Of a stretch of DNA of 55,603 bases, positions 1 through 6,831 are shown one piece after another; position 1 is the first letter of the stretch, and each line of letters begins with the position of its first letter. The DNA comes from Andeanibacterium sp035497315. Its GTDB lineage: Bacteria; Pseudomonadota; Alphaproteobacteria; Sphingomonadales; Sphingomonadaceae. Both the position numbers and the translations under genes were made by a program. Under the pieces are notes generated by a model. The model was not told the DNA's origin. It made no database searches and was given only the letters and a program-made list of their open reading frames with translations. The DNA lies in contig DATJDU010000045.1 in assembly GCA_035497315.1 (NCBI GenBank), positions 1 through 55,603 of the forward strand, written 5' to 3'.

Positions 1-116
1 GCCGCCCCGTCGATGCCCGTCGAGGCGTTCGGCGGGGTCGTCACGACCATGTTGCCGCTCATCTGGGCGTACCAAGTGTAGAGCCAGTAGGCCGCGTTGG
101 GGCCGTCCGATCCCGC
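1..116 (-). other. Partial coding fragment of an unrelated protein at the window edge
   Basis: On the minus strand from about position 116 down to 1 there is an uninterrupted frame of about 38 residues, with the stretches SDGPNAAYWLYTWYAQ and SGNMVVTTPPNASTGIDGA. It is in a different frame from the TamA-like gene that runs into it and reads like real protein. From memory it resembles a conserved segment of secreted glycoside hydrolases (aromatic-rich YW-YxWY then GNMV-TPP), but the fragment is too short for a firm family call. The switch from TamA-like to this sequence falls between about 104 and 116. Both ends of the fragment are missing. Confidence 0.45.
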
Positions 117-1540
117 CGCCCGGCATTGGAACGGCGGAAAGTGCCGCTTAGCCCCTGTTCCTGCGTACCGGCCACGCCGCTGAGGATCAGCGCGCCCTCG
201 GGCGGGAAGAGGTTGCGATGCGTCCAGCTCCCTTCGACAAGCAGGCCCTGCCCGGTGCTGTAGCCCCCGCTGACGGAGATGGAACGCATCGGCCCCTTGC
301 CCTGCCGAACCGCAAGGTCGGCGAATTCCGTCCCCTCCCCTGCATCCCGGCCGGTCTGCCGCGGCTCCACCGCAACCACGGAGAAGAGCCCGGTCGCAAC
401 CAGCGCATCGCGCAAATCATCAAGCTTTCGAGCATCATAGAGATCGCCCTTGCGGAACCGGGCGAGGACATAGACATGCTTCGGATCGAACACCGGATCA
501 CCCTCGATGACGACTTCGCCAAAGCGGGAACGCGGGCCGGGCGTAACCGGCAAAGTATAGTCCCCAGTGCGGGTTTCCTCATCCAGCAATATGTCCCGCT
601 GGCCGACTTCTGCGAAAGGATAGCCGTTGCGCGGCAGACCCACCGCAATCGCCGCTTCCGCGCCCAATACGTCCTCCGCCAGAATGGGATCGCCGGATTT
701 GAGCGGGAAATTACGGCTGATGAGGTCATCCGGTATTACCGGCGGGGCATCGAAGCCAATTGTGCCGAAGCTGTATTGCGGCCCGGCCCGCACGGTCAGC
801 ACCGCGCTCGCCCGGCCTTCACTGCCAGGCGCCGGAAGCTCGATGGCAGGTTCCACCTCCGCATCGAAATGGCCCGAGGCCGAGAGGATGTCTGCGAGAA
901 GCTGCCGGTCGGCCGTGAGGCGCGCGCTGAGCTGAGTGCCGCTCGCACTGTCGCCATCGCCATCGTCCAGCGCCGAATTCCCACGAAAACGGGAACGAAT
1001 ATCACTGTCCGAAACAGTGCCCTGAAGATCGCTCAACCCGTCGATCCGCCAGTCATAACGCAATTTCCGGTCGAGGTCGGTATCCTCGCCCAGCGCCTTG
1101 GCATCCACCGGTTCGAGATCGAATTCGGCAAGCGGGATGAGCGGCTCATCCAGCGCGGCGTCGAGCGGAATCGGCTCGCCCATGTCGTCGATCATTGGGA
1201 GCGGGGCGACGGGTGAGGCCTTCTCCTCCTCGCCCTCCCCACGCACCCGCACCGGCATCGCACCGGATCGGAGGACAGCTTCTTCCTCCAGCCGCTCCTG
1301 CTCGGCCTCCCACTCACTCAGGCTTTCCAGATTGCCATCAAGCGGGGGAATCGCCTGCTCGAATTCCTCGTCGGAGATGATCGGCTTCTGCGCGGCGCCG
1401 GCGTTCACCTGCGCATGAGCGGGCGAGCACGAAGCCGCAGCCAGTATGAGCCACCCTGCTGCGCACCAGTCGTTCGCCATCGATCGGGCAAAGGTAAGGC
1501 CGGACGAATTCCGGCCACGAATAGACACATAAGGCTCCAA
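59..1540 (-). CDS. TamA-like outer-membrane assembly protein, 3' part lost
   Basis: N-terminal part of a TamA/Omp85-family protein, which helps insert proteins such as autotransporters in the outer membrane. An ATG at 1540 has a GGAG five bases upstream; a long signal region ends near AHAQ. An acidic linker precedes POTRA-like repeats (roughly residues 150-400, with blocks such as GPQYSFGTIGF and GPRSRFGEVVIEG) and the first barrel strands (SISVSGGYSTGQG, GTFRRSNAGRRDRT). Family members continue for some 250-300 more residues of beta-barrel. Here the frame degenerates after GRRDRT near position 110 and stops at 59, where another coding frame takes over. The gene is therefore truncated, by an assembly join or a real rearrangement. 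The expected partner TamB is not in the window. Confidence 0.75.
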   Translation of the reverse strand: MEPYVSIRGRNSSGLTFARSMANDWCAAGWLILAAASCSPAHAQVNAGAAQKPIISDEEFEQAIPPLDGNLESLSEWEAEQERLEEEAVLRSGAMPVRVRGEGEEEKASPVAPLPMIDDMGEPIPLDAALDEPLIPLAEFDLEPVDAKALGEDTDLDRKLRYDWRIDGLSDLQGTVSDSDIRSRFRGNSALDDGDGDSASGTQLSARLTADRQLLADILSASGHFDAEVEPAIELPAPGSEGRASAVLTVRAGPQYSFGTIGFDAPPVIPDDLISRNFPLKSGDPILAEDVLGAEAAIAVGLPRNGYPFAEVGQRDILLDEETRTGDYTLPVTPGPRSRFGEVVIEGDPVFDPKHVYVLARFRKGDLYDARKLDDLRDALVATGLFSVVAVEPRQTGRDAGEGTEFADLAVRQGKGPMRSISVSGGYSTGQGLLVEGSWTHRNLFPPEGALILSGVAGTQEQGLSGTFRRSNAGRRDRTAPTRPTGSTLGTPR

Positions 1541-1702
1541 ACAGACTAGTGCCGGAGTCTAGATCGCCCTTGCCGCAAGAGGAAGGCCTATCAACAAAGC
1601 CACACGCCGACACGTGCGCCTGAACCGCTCAATGCCTGCAAGTCCCTGCCGAAACAGTGCTTTCGCCGCGCAAATCCCCCGCCCTGACCGCCAGCCGAAA
1701 GA

Positions 1703-2872
1703 TCAGACCGGCAGGCCGACGTAATTTTCGGCGATGGCGGTACGGGCCGCGCGGCTGGTGGCGATATAGTCCAGTTCGGCTACCTGCATCGCCCGCTCGA
1801 ACGGCCCATCCTGCGGGAAACGGTGCATCAGCATGGTGAGCGACCAGCTGAACCGCTCCGACTTCCACACGCGGGCGAGTGCCTTGTCCGAATAGCCGGA
1901 AATGGCATCGGGGCTGTTCTTTTTGAAGAAGCCGGTCAGCGCATCGGCGGCATAAAGGACGTCGCTCGCCGCGAGATTGAGGCCCTTGGCGCCGGTGGGC
2001 GGCACGATATGCGCCGCATCGCCGCACAGCAGCAGGCTGCCATGGCGCATGGGGGCGAAGACATAGGAGCGCAGCGGGGCGATGCTTTTTTCCAGTGCGG
2101 GCCCGCGCGTGATGCGCGATCCGGCATCGGGGCCGAGGCGAATGGCCAACTCGTCCCACAGGCGATCATCGCTCCATTCCTCCACCTTGTCGGTCAGCGG
2201 CACGTCCACGTAATAGCGGCTGCGCGTTTCGCTGCGCATGGAAGCGAGCGCGAAGCCGCGTTCGTGGTTCGCGTAGATCAGCTCGTGATTGCAGGGCGGC
2301 ACATCGGCCAGAATGCCCAGCCAGCCGAAGGGATATACCTTCTCGAACGCCTGCCCGGCATTGGCCGGGATCGCCTGGCGGCTCGGTCCGTGGAACCCGT
2401 CGCACCCGGCGATGAAGCGGCAATCGATCCGGTGGGTCGCGCCGTCCTTGCTGTAAGTGACGTAAGGCGCATCGCTTTCCACATCGTGCAGTGCGACGTC
2501 GCCTGCCTCGTAGATCACTTCCAGCCCACGCTCGGCGCTGGCCTCCATCAGGTCGCGCGTTACTTCGGTCTGGCCATAGACGGTCACATGCTTGCCGGTG
2601 AGGTCGGCCAGATCGATGCGGATCAGCCGCTCGCCATCGGCGAGGTTGAAGCCGTCATGCACCAGCCCCTCGGCCTTGAGCCGGGCGTCGAGGCCCAGCC
2701 GGGCCATAAGGTCCACCATGACCGTTTCCAGCACGCCCGCGCGGATGCGGCCGAGTACGTAATCGCCGGTCTGGCGTTCCAGAACCACGCATTCCACGCC
2801 TTCCGCCCGCAGCAGATGGCCAAGCATCAGCCCCGCAGGGCCCGCGCCGATAATGCAAACCTGGGTCTTCAT
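1703..2872 (-). CDS. pobA: 4-hydroxybenzoate 3-monooxygenase (PobA)
   Basis: FAD-dependent class A monooxygenase that hydroxylates 4-hydroxybenzoate to protocatechuate using NAD(P)H and O2 in the cytosol. The 389-residue product has the usual PobA length. It opens with the dinucleotide-binding motif GAGPAGLMLG, followed by the RIRAGVLE segment typical of PobA, the AGCDGFHGPSR (DG) motif near the middle and the second FAD motif LLCGDAAHIVPPTGAKGLNLA. The start is set at the ATG (MKTQV) because the Rossmann fold begins there; upstream codons lack homology. A pobR-like activator lies divergently 92 bp away, the classic pobA-pobR arrangement. The flavocytochrome operon beyond pobR could supply its substrate. 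Confidence 0.93.
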   Translation of the reverse strand: MKTQVCIIGAGPAGLMLGHLLRAEGVECVVLERQTGDYVLGRIRAGVLETVMVDLMARLGLDARLKAEGLVHDGFNLADGERLIRIDLADLTGKHVTVYGQTEVTRDLMEASAERGLEVIYEAGDVALHDVESDAPYVTYSKDGATHRIDCRFIAGCDGFHGPSRQAIPANAGQAFEKVYPFGWLGILADVPPCNHELIYANHERGFALASMRSETRSRYYVDVPLTDKVEEWSDDRLWDELAIRLGPDAGSRITRGPALEKSIAPLRSYVFAPMRHGSLLLCGDAAHIVPPTGAKGLNLAASDVLYAADALTGFFKKNSPDAISGYSDKALARVWKSERFSWSLTMLMHRFPQDGPFERAMQVAELDYIATSRAARTAIAENYVGLPV

Positions 2873-2882
2873 AATCCTCACC

Positions 2883-2907
2883 CGAAATTTCGATGGGGGG
2901 GATTTCG
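2883..2907. promoter_or_regulatory. Candidate PobR operator in the pobA-pobR intergenic region
   Basis: The 92-bp divergent intergenic region holds the 10-bp palindrome CGAAATTTCG (2883-2892) just upstream of pobA, and a second ATTTCG at 2902-2907, 15 bp after the first ATTTCG. Each is followed by a G-rich stretch. AraC-family regulators often bind direct repeats, so this is a reasonable but untested operator. Confidence 0.3.
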
Positions 2908-2964
2908 CCGGGGGAAGGAAAAATTGGAAGGGACGCGGGCGACCCTTTCTGGTATTTTTCGGAC

Positions 2965-3816
2965 ATGGCCCCTGCACCCACGCCCATTCCGCATTACGCC
3001 CTCTATGGGGAGGATACCTCCCCGGATTTCGGGGAATATATCCATTGCGAAACGATCGAGGCGCGCAGCCGGCTGTATGAATGGGAGATCGCACCCCATC
3101 GCCACCTTGCGCTGTCACAGGTGCTTTTCCTCGCCTCGGGCGGGGCGGTGGTGCTGCTGGATGGCAAACAATCGCAGGTTACGGGCCCCGCCCTGATCTT
3201 CGCCCCGCCCGGCGCGGTCCACGGCTTTCGCTTCACGGAAAACGCCGTGGGCTTCGTGCTGACGCTCTCGCGTGAATTTCGCGCGGCCCTGGGCGAGACC
3301 GATCCGCTGGCGGCGCATCTGGCCGCCCCGGCGCTGGTGCCGCTGGACCTCAGGGCCAAACGGCGGCTGATGGTGCTGGGGCGGCAATTGCTGGAGGCGC
3401 AACGGGATCGGGGCAGCCCCACCCGCGCTTTGCTGGAACGGGCGCTGGCGGAAAGCTGGCTGCGCATCGCCACCGCTCCCCTCGCCCGGCCGGAAGCACC
3501 GGGAATATCCCCGCAACTGGCCCGCTTCCAGGCGCTGGTGGAACGCCATTATCGCGAGCATCTTCCGCTGTCCTTTTACGCGCAGGAACTGGGATGCACG
3601 GAGCGGACATTATCCCGCCTCACCCGCGCGGCCTGGGGCATTACCCCCAGCGAGGCGATCCACCGCCGCATCGCGCTGGAGGCCCGCCGCGTGCTGCGCT
3701 TCACCAGCGCGACCTGCGCGGAAGTGGCCGAAGAACTCGGCTTTGAAGACCCGTCCTATTTCTCGCGCTTCTACCAGCGGATGACCGGGCGGAGGCCCAG
3801 CGCGGAGAAGGAATAA
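2965..3816 (+). CDS. pobR: AraC-family activator, PobR-like
   Basis: A 283-residue transcription factor of the AraC/XylS family. Residues about 20-150 form a cupin-like sensor domain (HRHLALSQVLFLASGG, FAPPGAVHGFRF). The C-terminal about 100 residues carry two helix-turn-helix units, ending in the family signature EVAEELGFEDPSYFSRFYQRMTGRRP. The likely start is the ATG at 2965 (MAPAPTPIPHY); longer in-frame starts add a non-homologous leader inside the promoter region. Its divergent position beside pobA and its family indicate a 4-hydroxybenzoate-responsive activator of pobA. The effector is inferred from context. Confidence 0.85.
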   Translation: MAPAPTPIPHYALYGEDTSPDFGEYIHCETIEARSRLYEWEIAPHRHLALSQVLFLASGGAVVLLDGKQSQVTGPALIFAPPGAVHGFRFTENAVGFVLTLSREFRAALGETDPLAAHLAAPALVPLDLRAKRRLMVLGRQLLEAQRDRGSPTRALLERALAESWLRIATAPLARPEAPGISPQLARFQALVERHYREHLPLSFYAQELGCTERTLSRLTRAAWGITPSEAIHRRIALEARRVLRFTSATCAEVAEELGFEDPSYFSRFYQRMTGRRPSAEKE

Positions 3817-3831
3817 AGGCCAGGCGTTATT

Positions 3832-3911
3832 CGTCATCCCGGCGAATGCCGGGATCGCTGGCGGCAATGGCTCAAGCTGGCCAGCGGTCCCGGATCAAGT
3901 CCGGGACGACG
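3832..3911. repeat. REP-like double hairpin element
   Basis: Two perfect stem-loops lie between convergent pobR and the cytochrome gene. The first is TCCCGGC-GAAT-GCCGGGA (3837-3854), the second GTCCCGGA-TCAAG-TCCGGGAC (3887-3907). The outer ends CGTC and GACG are also complementary. The layout matches dispersed palindromic (REP/REPIN-type) elements of sphingomonad genomes, and a decayed relative lies at 49105-49137. It may also end transcription from both sides. Confidence 0.65.
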
Positions 3912-3925
3912 GAAGAACCTCTCCC

Positions 3926-4363
3926 CTACTTCACCGCGCTCGCCTCGGCCGTCGCCTTCAGATAGTCCGCCACCGCATCCACATCCGCATCGCTCAGCTC
4001 GCTTTTGCGGAACATCGGCATAGCGCCAATACCGTTGCGGACGAACAGGCGCAGCGTGTCTCCATCCAGATCGTCTCGCAGTTCCAGCGCAGCGGGCACT
4101 TCGCCCTGATAGCGCCTCTGCAATGCCATTGTGCCGGGAAGCATCGGAGTGCCATCGTCCCCCGGCCCGGCGCCGTGGCAGGGCGCGCAATTATGCTCGA
4201 AGATCGCGCGGCCGGGCCGGTCTGCCTTCACCACGTGAGGCGCGGCGGCGGGGCTGGTCGTGGCAGCTTGCGCAGTCTGCCCTCCTGCCCCTTCGGCCCC
4301 GTAGATCGCCACAGCGAGCAATGCCACGGCAGGGGGGGAAGCCATCAGCATTAGTCGCCTCAT
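3926..4363 (-). CDS. c-type cytochrome subunit of a 4-cresol dehydrogenase-like enzyme
   Basis: A 145-residue exported monoheme cytochrome c. An N-terminal signal helix is followed by the heme-binding motif CAPCH (about residues 59-63) and a candidate axial methionine in GAMPMFRKSELSD near residue 115. The fold ends in the usual C-terminal helix (DADVDAVADYLKA). Its start overlaps the stop of the preceding flavoprotein by four bases (ATGA), indicating translational coupling. In 4-cresol dehydrogenase the PchC cytochrome takes electrons from the PchF flavoprotein in the periplasm; the same partnership is inferred here. It is the last gene of the operon and is paralogous to the cytochrome at 6379-6831. 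Confidence 0.85.
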   Translation of the reverse strand: MRRLMLMASPPAVALLAVAIYGAEGAGGQTAQAATTSPAAAPHVVKADRPGRAIFEHNCAPCHGAGPGDDGTPMLPGTMALQRRYQGEVPAALELRDDLDGDTLRLFVRNGIGAMPMFRKSELSDADVDAVADYLKATAEASAVK

Positions 4364-5973
4364 TTGCGGAACCTCCGGGGCCAGATGCCGCCGCGCCCGG
4401 GCGCGACGATCCCATCGGGATCGATCGCGTCCTTTAGTTGCTCGTGGAAACGGCGCAGTGCGTGATTGTTGAAGCTGTAGGTATCGGCCACATCGTCCTG
4501 ATAGATCGGCGCGGCGCGGTAATCGCCCCAGCCATGTTCGGCTGCGACCGCCACGGCCTTCTTCATTGCGGCATGGACCTGGGCATTCAGGGCCGGATCG
4601 TCATGCTTCACGGAAGGCGCGAACACCATCTGGAAGGCATAGCTGTGCCAATAAAGCGGCGCGGTGGTGGCGTTGAAGAAGCGCCCGGCCAGCGGGAATT
4701 CGCGCAAGCCGTCACACATCACCCGCTGCATTTCGAACACCGCCTCCCCGCTGCGTGGCAGGACGGGGAAGAAGCCCACATGGCCATTGCCGCTGACGAT
4801 CCGCCAGATGCCAAGGCTCGGTACGCCCAGCGCACCATAGCGGCGGATGCCAGTCTTGTAGGGCTGGGTTGTGTTGAGCAATTGTTCCTCGGTCGCGGGC
4901 AACGGAAAGTGATCCCCGTCAATCGCCCTGGCGCCGGGAATATCCGCAAGAATACGCTGCTTGGCATATTCCCAGTTTTCCCGCGTCGCGGCTTCCGGCC
5001 CGAAGAATTGCAGGTCCACCTGCCAGCTGGGCAACCCGGCCTTGCTCGCCGCCGCATCCATCTCCGCATCCGAAGGCCCGCCCTGCTTCGTGGCCAGCGC
5101 ATAGAAGCTCTTGTCGCCCATCAGCGCGGCCAGCGGGCTGCCATAGACCGCCTCCCCGATCAGCGAGCTGTCGGACAGATAGTTCACATGCTCCACCAGC
5201 TTCACGAAGTCGCGGCGGCGCGGCACGGTGATCAGGCCGGTGCGATAATATTCGGGCAGCGGCATCAGGCGGAAGCCCATCTTGGTGACGATGCCGAAAT
5301 TGCCCTGCGCGAACAGGCCTGAAGGATCGGGGCCGAAGCCGTATTTATATTCCTGCCAGCTTTGCGATCCCGGCAGCGCGCCCATGCCGGTGCGCATCAC
5401 TTCGCCATTGGGGAGGACGACTTCCATGCCGCAGCTTGCGCCGAAGTGATCGCGGAACTGGGGCATGGTGTAACCGATGCCGCGTTCCAGCGAATTACCG
5501 ATAGGGCTGCCCCAGCCCGGATCGGGGCAATCCACCATCACTTTCAGGCCCTTGTCCCTGATGTGACGATAGAGGTCGAAATAGGAAACGCCCGGCTCCA
5601 CCAGCGCGAAGTGGCGCTTATCGTCCACTTCAAGCACGCGGTTCATCCGCTTCAGGTCCAGCACCACACTGCCGGTGACATTGGGCGAAGGCCCGCCATA
5701 GCCGAAATTCTTGCCGGTGGAGATCGGGAAGAGCGGCACCTTGTAGCGCCCGGCGATCCGCACGATGGCCTGCACCTGCTCCACATCGGCAGGCGCGACG
5801 GCGGCGGAAGCATGGCGTTCCTCCGCCTGATTCCAGACGGGCGAGAAGCTGTCGCGATAGGGGCCAAGGTCCTCTTCGCTGGACCAGACCCAGTCCGCGC
5901 CCACCGCGCCGCGCAGTTCCTCAAGGAAGCGCGCGAAATTCGCGGCATCGAGATCGGGGGGAAGCACTGCCAA
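4360..5973 (-). CDS. FAD-binding 4-cresol dehydrogenase/vanillyl-alcohol oxidase family flavoprotein (copy 1)
   Basis: A 537-residue flavoprotein of the PchF/VAO family, which oxidises para-alkyl or hydroxymethyl phenols via a quinone methide. The FAD-binding PCMH domain occupies about residues 50-230 (PISTGKNFGYGG, LVEPGVSYFDLYRH, DPGWGSPIGNSLERG). The substrate/cap domain carries GDYR, whose Tyr485-Arg486 match the catalytic Tyr-Arg pair of the family. His398 in GNGHVGFFPV lies about where VAO carries its FAD-linking His and PchF its FAD-linking Tyr. Translation appears to start at a TTG four bases after the Tat-protein gene, preceded by GAAGGGC. No signal peptide is visible; in the family the flavoprotein is thought to reach the periplasm with its cytochrome. 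The substrate is unknown. Confidence 0.85.
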   Translation of the reverse strand: MAVLPPDLDAANFARFLEELRGAVGADWVWSSEEDLGPYRDSFSPVWNQAEERHASAAVAPADVEQVQAIVRIAGRYKVPLFPISTGKNFGYGGPSPNVTGSVVLDLKRMNRVLEVDDKRHFALVEPGVSYFDLYRHIRDKGLKVMVDCPDPGWGSPIGNSLERGIGYTMPQFRDHFGASCGMEVVLPNGEVMRTGMGALPGSQSWQEYKYGFGPDPSGLFAQGNFGIVTKMGFRLMPLPEYYRTGLITVPRRRDFVKLVEHVNYLSDSSLIGEAVYGSPLAALMGDKSFYALATKQGGPSDAEMDAAASKAGLPSWQVDLQFFGPEAATRENWEYAKQRILADIPGARAIDGDHFPLPATEEQLLNTTQPYKTGIRRYGALGVPSLGIWRIVSGNGHVGFFPVLPRSGEAVFEMQRVMCDGLREFPLAGRFFNATTAPLYWHSYAFQMVFAPSVKHDDPALNAQVHAAMKKAVAVAAEHGWGDYRAAPIYQDDVADTYSFNNHALRRFHEQLKDAIDPDGIVAPGRGGIWPRRFRK

Positions 5974-5977
5974 GGGA

Positions 5978-6382
5978 TCAGCCCTTCTTCACGCTGGGAT
6001 GAACGGGCGCGATCACCCAACTGACCGGGCCATCCTTGCGGCCGGATCGGCTGGGCAGGTCCTTGCGGCTCACCACCCGGCGGCCGCGATCCCAGGCGAG
6101 CGTTTCCAGCACGAACAGGGCATCGCGCCCGGTGATCCCGCCCAGCACGAAGCCCGGCTTGCGCCACAGGGGGTCGAGCGTCTCGAACCACAATTGCGTG
6201 ACATCGCCATCGAAGCCCAGCACCCGCGTGCTGCCCGGATTGGCGAGAATGCCCGGCGCATGGCGGCTATCGACCACCAGCGCATCCAGCCCGTCGGGCA
6301 CTTTGGCCATGACGCGGCTGGAGCCGCCCACCAGCGCGGGCGCGATGGCGCCCCATTTCATCACATCACGCCGGCTGATCAT
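5978..6382 (-). CDS. Small Tat-signal protein of unknown function in the flavocytochrome operon
   Basis: A 134-residue protein starting MISRRDVMKWGA, a twin-arginine signal, so it is expected to be folded in the cytoplasm and exported. The mature part (about 105 residues) has no motif I recognise; it contains many Asp/Trp/Arg residues and ends VSWVIAPVHPSVKKG. Its start overlaps the stop of the upstream cytochrome gene (ATGA) and it sits between the two flavoprotein-cytochrome pairs. Pseudomonas p-cresol clusters also carry a small gene of unknown function (pchX), but I cannot confirm homology. A role in cofactor insertion, or as a hitchhiker escort exporting a leaderless flavoprotein, is a guess from the Tat signal and position. 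Confidence 0.7.
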   Translation of the reverse strand: MISRRDVMKWGAIAPALVGGSSRVMAKVPDGLDALVVDSRHAPGILANPGSTRVLGFDGDVTQLWFETLDPLWRKPGFVLGGITGRDALFVLETLAWDRGRRVVSRKDLPSRSGRKDGPVSWVIAPVHPSVKKG

Positions 6383-6831
6383 TTGCCTGCTCCCTTTGCA
6401 TTCACTGCCGCCGGATCGACCCCGCGCTGCTCCAGCGGAGCGGTTAGGAAATCGGTCAGCTGGTCGAGCTGCGCGTCGGTGATCTCGGTCTTGCGGAACG
6501 GCGCCATCCAGGCGACGCCATTGCGCACGAAATAGGCGATGGTGTCCTTATCCATATCGGTGCGGTGGACCAGCGCGGCGGGCAGTTCGCCCTCATACTT
6601 GACCCGCAGGGCCGATGTTCCGGCCAGCTTGGGATCGGGCGCATGGCAGGGCGCACACCAATGTTCATACACTGCGCGGCCTTCCGCCAGTTGCGGGGCC
6701 GTTTTGCCGAGCGTGGGATCGCCTTGAGTCATCATGCCCGGCGTCTTGGCCGGAGCGGTTCCGGTCTGGGCCTGAAGGGCATAGCCGCCCGCCAGTACCA
6801 GCGCGCCGAGCGCGATCAGGGCCGTCTTCAT
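6379..6831 (-). CDS. c-type cytochrome subunit (copy 2)
   Basis: A 150-residue exported monoheme cytochrome c: signal peptide ending near YALQAQ, heme motif CAPCH (about residues 59-63) and a likely axial methionine in VAWMAPFRKTEITD. It is similar to the cytochrome at 3926-4363 in the spacing of heme motif, Met ligand and C-terminal helix, so the two arose by duplication. It overlaps the preceding flavoprotein gene by four bases. Inferred role: electron acceptor for the flavoprotein at 6828-8417, passing electrons on to the respiratory chain. Confidence 0.85.
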   Translation of the reverse strand: MKTALIALGALVLAGGYALQAQTGTAPAKTPGMMTQGDPTLGKTAPQLAEGRAVYEHWCAPCHAPDPKLAGTSALRVKYEGELPAALVHRTDMDKDTIAYFVRNGVAWMAPFRKTEITDAQLDQLTDFLTAPLEQRGVDPAAVNAKGAGK

